DNA of 6,801 nucleotides from Treponema sp. (GTDB lineage Bacteria; Spirochaetota; Spirochaetia; Treponematales; Breznakiellaceae). The translations under genes were made by a program, and so were the position numbers. Shown here piece by piece: positions 1-6,647 of the stretch. The notes beneath the pieces are model-generated. The model was not told the DNA's origin. It searched no databases and saw only the letters and a program-made list of their open reading frames with translations. The stretch lies in NCBI GenBank assembly GCA_031281685.1, contig JAITFA010000117.1, positions 1 through 6,801 on the forward strand, given 5' to 3'. Each line of letters opens with the position of its first letter. The first letter of the stretch is position 1.

Positions 1-128
1 GCGGCAAGCTGGACGTGCTTATGGTCAGCGCGGGTATCAGCGATGGTTCGTATACCGAGGTTCACGCGGTAAATGGCGACGATGCCAGCCTCGTAAGCCT
101 CAGCGTCATCCTCAAGGAAAAGGTGTAA
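1..128 (+). CDS. C-terminal end of a MacA/HlyD-type periplasmic adaptor (5' partial)
   Basis: An open frame enters from the left edge (first full codon at position 3) and stops at TAA 126-128, giving 41 residues. The segment VSAGISDGSYTEV followed by a short beta-rich tail resembles the last (membrane-proximal) domain of RND/MacA-type membrane fusion proteins, where a V.xGISDGxxTEV-like strand is usual. Such proteins are anchored in the inner membrane and link a pump to a TolC channel. The next gene, a MacB-type ATPase, begins 10 bp downstream, and the order adaptor-ATPase-permease-TolC is the classical one for this system, which supports the call. The body of the protein, including its signal or anchor and lipoyl/hairpin domain, lies outside the window. 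The family is inferred from a short tail plus context. Confidence 0.72.
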   Translation, partial: GKLDVLMVSAGISDGSYTEVHAVNGDDASLVSLSVILKEKV

Positions 129-138
129 GGAGCAGATT

Positions 139-945
139 ATGGCGGTCATTGAGATAAAGGGCTTAAAGCGCCTGTACGAACTTGACGGAATCACGGTGAG
201 AGCGTTGAAAGGCGTGGACTTTTCCGCTGAACAGGGAGAATTCGTGGCGGTTATGGGACCGTCCGGCTCCGGTAAGTCAACCCTGATGAACATACTGGGA
301 TGTCTGGACAAGCCGAGCGCGGGAACCTACACGCTTGACGGCATCGAAACATCAATATCAGACACAGATACCTTTGCCTTCATCAGAAACCAGAAAATCG
401 GCTTTGTGTTTCAGGCGTTTAACCTCTTGTCCCGCACGAGCGCCATTGAGAATGTGGAACTGCCGCTCCTGTATAGCAAAACGCGGATCAAAGATGCCCG
501 TGTTCGCGCTGAAGCAGCCCTTAACGAGGTGGGCTTGGGCAGCCGGCTCCATCACATGCCGTCCCAGCTTTCCGGGGGGCAGCAGCAGCGCGTTGCTATT
601 GCCCGCGCTATGGTTAATGACCCGGCGTTCATCCTTGCCGACGAACCGACCGGCAACCTTGACACTGAAATGACACTGGAAATCATGGCGCTGTTTCAGC
701 AGCTCAACAATCGCGGCAAGACCATTGTCATGGTAACGCATGAGCCGGAACTGGCAGTTTACATGAAGCGCATCATTACCCTGCGCGACGGTGAAATAGT
801 GTCTGACACCAAAGTTACTGAACGCCGCAGCGCCGCCGATGACCTCGCCAAATGGAAACGCGAACACGAGGAGCTATCGACTTTCGCTGTGGCTAACATC
901 GTGTCGCGCACAGCCGCGCTCAATGTAATTGAGGAGGCGTCATGA
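139..945 (+). CDS. MacB/LolD-type ABC transporter ATP-binding protein
   Basis: A 268-residue ATPase that would power the neighbouring permease from the cytoplasmic face. All nucleotide-binding motifs are intact: Walker [10 protein letters not shown] at 40-48, Q-loop Gln92 in FVFQAFNLL, signature LSGGQ at 144-148 followed by QQR, Walker B FILADE at 164-169 with catalytic Glu169, D-loop GNLD at 172-175, and switch His201 in MVTHE. The [13 protein letters not shown] and ADEPTGNLD patterns are typical of the MacB/LolD/FtsE subfamily. The start ATG has an AAGGAG site at 127-132, six bases upstream, overlapping the adaptor stop codon. The stop overlaps the permease start in ATGA, which suggests translational coupling. 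The usual domain ends near residue 225; about 40 further residues, charged then hydrophobic, form a C-terminal extension. The substrate class (macrolide, peptide, lipid or other) cannot be told from this subunit. Confidence 0.95.
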   Translation: MAVIEIKGLKRLYELDGITVRALKGVDFSAEQGEFVAVMGPSGSGKSTLMNILGCLDKPSAGTYTLDGIETSISDTDTFAFIRNQKIGFVFQAFNLLSRTSAIENVELPLLYSKTRIKDARVRAEAALNEVGLGSRLHHMPSQLSGGQQQRVAIARAMVNDPAFILADEPTGNLDTEMTLEIMALFQQLNNRGKTIVMVTHEPELAVYMKRIITLRDGEIVSDTKVTERRSAADDLAKWKREHEELSTFAVANIVSRTAALNVIEEAS

Positions 946-2159
946 ACCCGCTATTGCTTATCCAGATTTGCTTTAAGAGCATATTGAGAAACCGGATGCG
1001 GAGCCTACTGACATCCCTGGGCATTATCATTGGCGTTGGGTCGGTCATCATCATGGTTTCGCTGGGTGAAGGCTCGCAGAAGCAGATTGAGGCTCAGATT
1101 GAGGCAATGGGTACGAATCTCTTAATGGTGTCGGGAGCGCGGGTAATGATGCGGCCCGGACAACAGATAACGCGCTCAACTCGTCAGATTACCCAAAGCG
1201 ATGCTAAGAAGATTAAGACAGAGTCGAGCTACGCAGCCGCAGTTTCCGGCATGAGCCAGCGCTCATTCACGGTGTCTGGCGCCGCAGGTTCGGCGTCGGT
1301 AATGGTGGCGGGCGTTGGGGAAGACTATCCAACTATACGGGGCTATGAGCTTGATTCCGGCACGTTCTTCACTGACGCGGACGGTACGGAGCGAAACCGC
1401 CTCGCGGTGCTTGGTCCCACCACTGCCGAGACCCTGTTTGGCACGAGCGCTGACGTTATTGGACAGCAGTTCCGTATTGACAGCCACATTTTTACGGTGA
1501 TTGGCGTGCTGAAGTCCAAAGGCTCAAGCGGCAATGGCGACGATCAAGACGACCTCATCATGGTCCCGCTGGAAACCATGCTGACGCGCCTTACCAACAG
1601 CAAGAACTTGCAGATGATCGCCATTAGCGTGGTTGACAAGGCGTATATGAGCGCCGCAGCCGCTGAAATCACGGCGATCATGCGTGAAGCGCACAACATC
1701 AGCGCCAATGGAACCGACGATTTCTCGATTATGAACAGCGCCGATATGCTTGAGATGGCAACCTCGACCTCGCAAAGCCTGACCATACTGCTTGCGGCGA
1801 TTGCCGGCGTGTCTCTGCTTGTCGGCGGCATCGGCATTATGAACATCATGCTGGTTTCAGTAACCGAGCGCACCCGCGAAATCGGTATCCGTATGTCAGT
1901 GGGGGCGCGGAAACGCGACATCTTGTTCCAGTTTCTGTCCGAGTCGATCATCCTCAGCCTCATGGGTGGGCTTATCGGTATTGGTATGGCGTTTCTGGTC
2001 TGCCGCGTTATGAGCGCGATGAACATCGCCACTTCGATTAACCCGCTCATCGTAACCATTGCCGCGGCGTTTGCGGCGCTCGTCGGCATTGTCTTTGGCT
2101 ACTATCCTGCGCGGAAAGCAGCGGGTCTCTACCCGATAGACGCGCTGAGATACGAATAA
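942..2159 (+). CDS. MacB/FtsX-type ABC transporter permease
   Basis: A 405-residue inner-membrane subunit. The N-terminus RNRMRSLLTSLGIIIGVGSV leads into TM1 (about 21-41), the hallmark opening of the MacB periplasmic core family. Residues about 42-275 form the large periplasmic domain that contacts adaptor or substrate. The C-terminal FtsX domain contains TM2 (about 281-306), the coupling segment SVTERTREIGIRMSVGARKRDI (residues about 306-327, typical of the family), TM3 (about 335-357) and TM4 (about 366-386), and ends in PARKAAGLYPIDALRYE, a very typical MacB terminus. This is the split arrangement, with ATPase and permease in separate genes rather than fused as in E. coli MacB. Its start overlaps the ATPase stop, with GAGGAGG at 931-937 as ribosome site. 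MacB systems are mechanotransmitters that drive export of periplasmic substrates through TolC; that mechanism is assigned here by family. Confidence 0.95.
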   Translation: MNPLLLIQICFKSILRNRMRSLLTSLGIIIGVGSVIIMVSLGEGSQKQIEAQIEAMGTNLLMVSGARVMMRPGQQITRSTRQITQSDAKKIKTESSYAAAVSGMSQRSFTVSGAAGSASVMVAGVGEDYPTIRGYELDSGTFFTDADGTERNRLAVLGPTTAETLFGTSADVIGQQFRIDSHIFTVIGVLKSKGSSGNGDDQDDLIMVPLETMLTRLTNSKNLQMIAISVVDKAYMSAAAAEITAIMREAHNISANGTDDFSIMNSADMLEMATSTSQSLTILLAAIAGVSLLVGGIGIMNIMLVSVTERTREIGIRMSVGARKRDILFQFLSESIILSLMGGLIGIGMAFLVCRVMSAMNIATSINPLIVTIAAAFAALVGIVFGYYPARKAAGLYPIDALRYE

Positions 2160-2171
2160 CATAAGGAAGTA

Positions 2172-3572
2172 ATGGGTATGAAAACAGCATGGGTATTGGT
2201 ACTGATAATCATAGGCGTCTTCAGCATTGAGGCGGAGACCCTTACGCTGGAACAGGCGAGGGAACTGGCGCTGGCTAACTCGAAAGACCTCGCCAAGTAT
2301 AACCTGACGGTAAGCAACAGCCGGCTTGCTGAACAGGCCGACTTCTTTAGCAAATACCTGCCCACGCTATCCGCGAGTGCGAGCGCTTCGACGAACCTGT
2401 GGAGCGTGAGCAGTGGCGACAGCGCGGGCGGCGCAAGCGGCGCTTCGTCAGGCGATAACGTGCTGTACGACGGCCTTAGGGTAAGCGGAACACTCACGGC
2501 GCAGGAACGCATCACGCTGTATGATGGCGGAAGCGCCCGTATCGCCAGTGAGATTCGCGCCATTGGCAATGAGGCAACGCGGATTCAGGCGCTGGAAGCC
2601 TACTTCTCGGTGCTGACCAACACGGATAACGCCTACTATGCGGTGTTGCAGGCGCAGGCAGCGCTGACGGCTGCGGAGTTAAGCCTTGAAAACGCGGAGT
2701 TGAGCCTTGCCATTGCCGAGGTGCGTCTCGAAACCGGCGTTATCAGCGCCGGCGACTACCTCAAGGCACTGATCGAAAAGGAAACTCAGGAGAATAGCCG
2801 CAATCAGGCGCGGCGCGACCTCAGTCTTAAGCACACCCAGTTTCAGAACATCATCGGGCTTGCCGGCGCTCAGGACTTGGAACCCGTGAACATTGACGCC
2901 TACGAGAACGTTCTGCAAACCCTCGCCAGCCTAAGCGATGCGGAGATTGACACGCTCTACGCCGCGCTCTGGAAAAGCGTGGAGAGCAGTAACCCCGCGT
3001 TGAGCAGGTCCGCGCTCTCGTACCAGCAGGCGGGAAAGAACCTTGAGGCAGCGCAAAGCAAGTATCTGCCGACCGTCAGCGCCACCGCGTCTGCCACCGC
3101 GGGTCTCAACTGGACGCCTTCCAGCGAGAGCTTCACGACGAGTACCAGCGGCAGTCTCTCCCTGAACGTCTCGATTCCGCTTGACGTGTGGGTAACAGCG
3201 AACAGTGTTGCCCAGCAGAAAAACAACCTGTCGTCAACGAACCTTGACTATGAGGCTTCGCGGGAAAACGCCGCCGTCAACCTGATGAGCGCGCTGTATA
3301 CCGCGGTTCAGCAGGCGAGCGCCGCGCTGTCCAGCCGCCGGTCTTACGAACTGAGTCAGCAGAACTATGATTACACCATGGAACGCTACAAGCTGTCGCA
3401 AAGTTCCATCGCTGACCTTACCGGCGCCAGCCTCACCCTTACCACTAGCCACAACGCGCTGAACAACGCGCAGTTTACCTTCCTGAAGAGCCTTTCCGCC
3501 ATAAGGAGCCTCGGCGCGTTTGAGGAAGAGAGCGTGATAATCGACATGGCGCTGGCGAGCAAGGTTCGCTAA
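2172..3572 (+). CDS. TolC-family outer-membrane efflux channel
   Basis: A 466-residue protein with an N-terminal signal peptide (hydrophobic core about residues 6-18, likely cleavage after Ala21). It has two outer-membrane efflux protein repeats: about 24-230, opening TLTLEQARELALANSKDL, and about 270-450. The structural duplication is visible as KYLPTLSASASAS at 61-73 against KYLPTVSATASAT at 297-309, each preceding a beta-barrel strand. Long Ala/Gln/Leu-rich coiled-coil segments form the periplasmic tunnel. A Ser/Gly/Ala-rich stretch at 80-95 probably lies in an external loop. The gene lies 12 bp after the permease, so the channel is encoded with its pump rather than shared from elsewhere. 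The start is ambiguous: ATG 2172 is four bases after AAGGA (2163-2167), and ATG 2178, giving MKTAWVL, is ten bases after it. Either leaves a sound signal peptide. There is no lipobox Cys. Confidence 0.93.
   Translation: MGMKTAWVLVLIIIGVFSIEAETLTLEQARELALANSKDLAKYNLTVSNSRLAEQADFFSKYLPTLSASASASTNLWSVSSGDSAGGASGASSGDNVLYDGLRVSGTLTAQERITLYDGGSARIASEIRAIGNEATRIQALEAYFSVLTNTDNAYYAVLQAQAALTAAELSLENAELSLAIAEVRLETGVISAGDYLKALIEKETQENSRNQARRDLSLKHTQFQNIIGLAGAQDLEPVNIDAYENVLQTLASLSDAEIDTLYAALWKSVESSNPALSRSALSYQQAGKNLEAAQSKYLPTVSATASATAGLNWTPSSESFTTSTSGSLSLNVSIPLDVWVTANSVAQQKNNLSSTNLDYEASRENAAVNLMSALYTAVQQASAALSSRRSYELSQQNYDYTMERYKLSQSSIADLTGASLTLTTSHNALNNAQFTFLKSLSAIRSLGAFEEESVIIDMALASKVR
2673..2709 (+). 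repeat. In-gene 21-bp tandem duplication encoding a heptad (TolC)
   Basis: GCGGAGTTAAGCCTTG at 2673-2688 is repeated as GCGGAGTTGAGCCTTG at 2694-2709 (15 of 16 identical, period 21 bp). The product is AELSLEN followed by AELSLAI (residues 168-181). A seven-residue period matches the heptad of the TolC coiled-coil helices, so the duplication adds exactly one heptad in register. It could be a recent microduplication or simply heptad similarity plus shared codon choice. Confidence 0.6.
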
Positions 3573-3585
3573 GGAGGGCAGCGTG
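3573..3585 (+). promoter_or_regulatory. Ribosome binding site deciding a GTG start for the kinase
   Basis: GGAGG at 3573-3577 lies immediately after the TolC stop (TAA 3570-3572) and five bases before GTG 3583. The strength and spacing favour this GTG over the in-frame ATG at 3646, which has no comparable purine-rich site. It also makes coupled translation with TolC plausible. Confidence 0.7.
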
Positions 3586-5097
3586 CGCTTTCAGACCGTA
3601 GCATCGCTGGTTTCACTTTTCAACACTCGCGCCTATATTAAAAACATGCATGAAAAGATACCCATACGAACCGCGTCGCTGATTGTCGCTATACTTGGCT
3701 GGCTGCTGGTAACAGCCCTCGCCGCCTTTATCACATGGAGCCTGCGTGACCGGGCTGGCATCATCCGCGATAAGGACAACGAGCAGATCATAAACATACT
3801 CTTCGCCAGCCTGCGCGGGTATGACGATTTCGGCGCGGCAATTAAGGCAAACTCCTTGCTAAAGGAACGCATAACCGGTTTCGCCATGTATGACGTTGAC
3901 TTTACCCCGCTCTACCGATGGGGCGACACACCCGCCGTTTTTGACGAGCGCCTGCTGGGAAACAGAACGAGGACACATGGGGAAGACCGCTTTGAAGACC
4001 GCTTCTTTGAGTTAGGAAGTTTCGGGCGTTATATCAGTTCATCGCCCGGTGAGCGTTCCACGCGGGTTGTGTTTCACACCGACCGCCTGATTCCGCGTAT
4101 GCCTCCGATACTGTCGGAAGAGGACAGGACGGAAGACAACAAACAGTATGGTCTTCTAAAGATAGCGAATGACTCTGACCCGGTTCAATTACAGAAAGAC
4201 GGGTCTCGTCTCCCAGCCGCGACAAATAAGACGCGGCGCGTCATTACCATAGCGCCGCAGGAATACTTTACGCTTATGATTTCGCTGGCAAGGGGTGAAT
4301 ACATCTACATCGACATCATTCACCCTACGTTCTGGATTACCCACATCGCCACGCTCGTCTTCCTGCCCATCTGGGAACTCGCGTTTCTGTTCCTGATGTG
4401 GTATATCCGCCGGCTCTACCTTCGCAACCACGAGTACCGTGAGCGCATTGAGGCGCAGAAGAATCTGGTGGTACTGGGAACCGCCGCCAGTACCCTAGCG
4501 CATGAAATCAAGAACCCGCTTCTGTCGATCCGGTTACAGACCGGCATCCTCAAGAAGCTCTATCCCGGCGGCAGCGAGGAACTGGCAATCATAGATGACG
4601 AAGTTGAGCGCATAGCGGCGCTGATCTATCGGGTTAATGATTACCTGCGCGAGGCAGAGGGCAGCCCCGTTGCCATCAAGATAGGTGATTTCGTAAACAA
4701 GACTTCGCGCCGGCTCTGCGGACGCAACCTAGTGAGCGAGGAAAGCGCGAGCGACGCGCTTGTCTGCATGGACACTGAGCGGGCGCGCTCGGTCTTTGAG
4801 AACATCATCCGCAACGCGCTTGAAGCCGGCGGCAATGAAGCCGGCGTTGGCGCGTCAGTTGTCCGTGTGGGCAGCATGGTTGTTGTCAGCGTCTTTGACC
4901 GGGGCAAGGGCATTGCGGAGGCTGACCTTAAACGGGTCTTTGACCCCTTTTTTACCAAGAAAAGCACTGGTACAGGTATCGGGCTTGCCATCAGCAAGCG
5001 CTTCGTTGAGGCGGTTGGCGGTACTATCGAGCTTGCCAACCGTGAGGGCGGCGGCGTTGTGGCTATGATTACCTTACCGGAGCGCAAAATAGATTGA
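3583..5097 (+). CDS. Membrane sensor histidine kinase with large extracytoplasmic domain
   Basis: A 504-residue kinase, partner of the NtrC-type regulator downstream. TM1 is about 31-52 and TM2 about 252-275; the roughly 195 residues between them should be periplasmic and match no sensor fold I recognise. After TM2 comes a short charged, helical linker (about 276-296) with no evident HAMP or PAS domain. The HisKA helix follows, with phospho-acceptor His307 in LAHEIKNPLLSIRLQ. The catalytic domain has N-box NIIRNALEA (Asn411), G1 DRGKGI at 439-444, F-box VFDPFFTKK at 452-460 and G2 GTGIGL at 463-468, so it looks active. The short form ending just after the ATPase domain, and HEIKNPL, fit the NtrB/AtoS/ZraS group. 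The start is GTG 3583 with GGAGG five bases upstream, overlapping the TolC stop region. An internal ATG (codon 22) just before TM1 is a weaker alternative. Lying within the efflux operon, it likely senses the pump substrate or the damage it causes. Confidence 0.93.
   Translation: MRFQTVASLVSLFNTRAYIKNMHEKIPIRTASLIVAILGWLLVTALAAFITWSLRDRAGIIRDKDNEQIINILFASLRGYDDFGAAIKANSLLKERITGFAMYDVDFTPLYRWGDTPAVFDERLLGNRTRTHGEDRFEDRFFELGSFGRYISSSPGERSTRVVFHTDRLIPRMPPILSEEDRTEDNKQYGLLKIANDSDPVQLQKDGSRLPAATNKTRRVITIAPQEYFTLMISLARGEYIYIDIIHPTFWITHIATLVFLPIWELAFLFLMWYIRRLYLRNHEYRERIEAQKNLVVLGTAASTLAHEIKNPLLSIRLQTGILKKLYPGGSEELAIIDDEVERIAALIYRVNDYLREAEGSPVAIKIGDFVNKTSRRLCGRNLVSEESASDALVCMDTERARSVFENIIRNALEAGGNEAGVGASVVRVGSMVVVSVFDRGKGIAEADLKRVFDPFFTKKSTGTGIGLAISKRFVEAVGGTIELANREGGGVVAMITLPERKID
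3982..4005 (+). repeat. 12-bp in-frame tandem duplication in the kinase sensor domain
   Basis: GAAGACCGCTTT (3982-3993) is followed directly by GAAGACCGCTTC (3994-4005), 11 of 12 bases identical. It encodes EDRF twice (residues 134-141) in the putative periplasmic domain. The near-perfect nucleotide identity suggests a recent slippage duplication. Confidence 0.7.
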
Positions 5098-5116
5098 GCA
5101 GAGCGAGTCTGTGTCA

Positions 5117-5149
5117 TAGTGGGGAGATGCTCCCCCGCGTAGGGGGGAG
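5117..5149 (+). repeat. Palindromic repeat with two mutually exclusive hairpins
   Basis: This lies in the 110-bp gap between kinase and regulator. GGGGAG (5121-5126), loop ATG, and CTCCCC (5130-5135) form a six-pair hairpin. The same CTCCCCC (5130-5136) can instead pair with GGGGGAG (5143-5149) across a GCGTAG loop to give a seven-pair hairpin. The two G-rich arms are near-copies: TAGTGGGGAG at 5117-5126 and TAGGGGGGAG at 5140-5149. There is no T-run after either hairpin, so it is not a standard intrinsic terminator. It could be a REP-like palindrome, an RNA-processing or stability element, or an attenuator-like switch. Confidence 0.75.
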
Positions 5150-5154
5150 AGAGT

Positions 5155-5203
5155 CTCACCAGTAGTTAAGAAAGGAACTTACCAGTAGGTGAGAAAGGAG
5201 AAC
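5155..5203 (+). repeat. 23-bp tandem duplication carrying two Shine-Dalgarno-like sites
   Basis: The stretch 5155-5176 (from CTCACCAGTAG to AGAAAGGA) is repeated at 5178-5199 (from CTTACCAGTAG to AGAAAGGA), with 19 of 22 bases identical and a period of 23 bp. Each copy ends in AAAGGA. Only the second, AAGGAG at 5195-5200, is correctly spaced for the regulator ATG. The result is an upstream standby-like copy of the ribosome site, or a pair of direct operator half-sites. Confidence 0.75.
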
Positions 5204-5210
5204 TATTATG
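5195..5210 (+). promoter_or_regulatory. Ribosome binding site of the response regulator
   Basis: AAGGAG at 5195-5200 sits seven bases before ATG 5208, fixing the start of the regulator. The resulting N-terminus MKILIVDDE is the standard beginning of a receiver domain, so no other start is plausible. Confidence 0.8.
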
Positions 5211-6572
5211 AAGATTTTAATCGTCGATGATGAACGGAACATCAGGCTTTCGCTAAAGAAATACCTAAGCCTTGAGGACATTGAGTCGGAAAGCGCGGAG
5301 AGCGGAGAGGCTGCGCTTGGTTATCTGGAGACCGAACACTTTGACGCCGTGGTACTTGACCTGAAACTGCCGCTGATGAGTGGACAGGAGGTGCTTGAGT
5401 GGATGCAGACACGCGGCATACTGACACCGGTGATCATGATTTCCGCCCATGGGCAGATTGCTGACGCGGTGGAAGCCCTGAAACGCGGCGCAAAGGACTA
5501 TCTGGTAAAGCCCTTTGACCCAGCGGAGCTCACCATCAAGATACGGAGTCTGGTTGACAACAAACGCCGTGAGAACCTTATTGAGGCTGACAACCGCACA
5601 CGAGACCGCGCTCAAACATCGCTGGTGGGTAACAGTGACGCCATGCGGCGCATCTCAGCCCAGATCGACAAGATTGCCTCGGCTGACGTTACGGTGCTTA
5701 TCACCGGCGAGAGCGGCACGGGCAAGGAAGTTGTGGCGCGGGAGATACATGCGCGAAGCGCCAAGAGCGCAGAGCCGTTTGTGGCGGTGAACATCGGCGG
5801 CATACACGAATCGCTGATGGAGAGCGAGCTTTTCGGGCATGAGAAGGGCGCGTTTACCGGCGCGGTGTCTCGTAAACAGGGCTTGTTTGAGCTTGCCGGC
5901 AACGGCTGCCTCTTCCTTGACGAGATCGGCGAGATGCCCATGCCGTTGCAGGTGAAACTACTGCGCGTTTTGCAGGAGCGCAAGATTCGGCGGCTGGGCG
6001 GCGTGAGCGATATTCCAGTAACCGCGAGGATTGTCTCTGCCACTAACCGCAACCTTGAGGATATGGTGAAAAAAGGCGCGTTCCGCGAAGACCTGTATTA
6101 TCGTATAAACGTTTTCCGCATTGAACTCCCTCCTTTGCGGGAGCGGCGGGATGATATTCCCCCGCTCGCTGAACATCTGACGCGCAAGCTGGCGTCGCGC
6201 ATGGGTCGCCTTGCGCCGAAACTCACGGATGAAGCGATTGAGCGCCTCCGCGCCTATTCATGGTCAGGCAACATCCGGGAACTGGAGAACGTGCTGGAGC
6301 GTGCGCTCATCTTTTGTAACGGCACGACCATTGAAAGCGCTGACCTTGACTTGCGCTCCGTACCGCATGTGGCGACGCGGGTAACAGCGTCAACAACGAC
6401 CAGCGCGGCCACGGGTGGCGCAACTAACAGTGCGCGTTCCCTTGACAGCATAGAGCGGGAGGCTGTCAAAGCCGCCCTGCTTCAGTGTAAGGGCAACCGT
6501 ACCCGCGCTGCCGAGCAGTTAGGCATCAGTCGTAAAACCATACTGAATAAAATTAAGGCTTATGGGCTTTAG
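5208..6572 (+). CDS. NtrC-family sigma-54-dependent response regulator
   Basis: A 454-residue transcription activator with the full three-part layout. The receiver domain (about 1-120) has acidic residues Asp7/Asp8, phospho-acceptor Asp51 in VVLDLKLP, Ser79 and Lys101 in LVKPFD. The AAA+ domain (about 138-370) has Walker A GESGTGKE at 167-174, the sigma-54-contacting GAFTGA loop at 214-219, Walker B LFLDE at 235-239, and the FREDLYYRINVF segment with Arg293 and Arg299. A Ser/Thr/Ala-rich linker (about 385-410) leads to a Fis-type DNA-binding end, with the helix-turn-helix at about 434-454 (AAEQLGISRKTILNKIKAYGL region). Every motif needed for sigma-54 activation is present. The cognate kinase is directly upstream after a 110-bp gap. 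The gap may hold separate control, as it is the only sizeable spacing in the cluster. Its likely target is the efflux operon promoter, outside the window; no enhancer pair is evident inside it. Confidence 0.96.
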   Translation: MKILIVDDERNIRLSLKKYLSLEDIESESAESGEAALGYLETEHFDAVVLDLKLPLMSGQEVLEWMQTRGILTPVIMISAHGQIADAVEALKRGAKDYLVKPFDPAELTIKIRSLVDNKRRENLIEADNRTRDRAQTSLVGNSDAMRRISAQIDKIASADVTVLITGESGTGKEVVAREIHARSAKSAEPFVAVNIGGIHESLMESELFGHEKGAFTGAVSRKQGLFELAGNGCLFLDEIGEMPMPLQVKLLRVLQERKIRRLGGVSDIPVTARIVSATNRNLEDMVKKGAFREDLYYRINVFRIELPPLRERRDDIPPLAEHLTRKLASRMGRLAPKLTDEAIERLRAYSWSGNIRELENVLERALIFCNGTTIESADLDLRSVPHVATRVTASTTTSAATGGATNSARSLDSIEREAVKAALLQCKGNRTRAAEQLGISRKTILNKIKAYGL

Positions 6573-6647
6573 TGTCCTGACAATCGCTGACTTGCTTATA
6601 CAACGTGAGTTCCCCGCGTTCCTAAACCAGTAAAAGCCGTTTTCCAG

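Noticed and set aside
1544..2089. Long open frame (181 codons) on the minus strand opposite the permease
   Set aside because: It lies wholly across a strongly supported MacB permease, shows no recognisable domain and has a composition typical of antisense frames in GC-rich genes.
4408..4470. HAMP domain after TM2 of the kinase
   Set aside because: Only about 20 residues separate TM2 from the HisKA helix, too few for a HAMP domain of about 50 residues, and no HAMP-like proline/glutamate pattern is visible.
5094..5120. TTGAGC ... CATAGT as a possible -35/-10 promoter for the regulator
   Set aside because: The spacer is only 15 bases and both boxes are poor matches, so there is no support beyond chance.
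5130..5149. Intrinsic terminator between kinase and regulator
   Set aside because: The hairpin is strong, but the following bases are purine-rich (AGAGTCTCACC) with no T-run.
4641..5159. 172-codon minus-strand frame across the kinase end and the following gap
   Set aside because: It is opposite the intact ATPase domain of the kinase, is Ser/Thr/Arg-rich without motifs, and its start region falls in the palindromic repeat.
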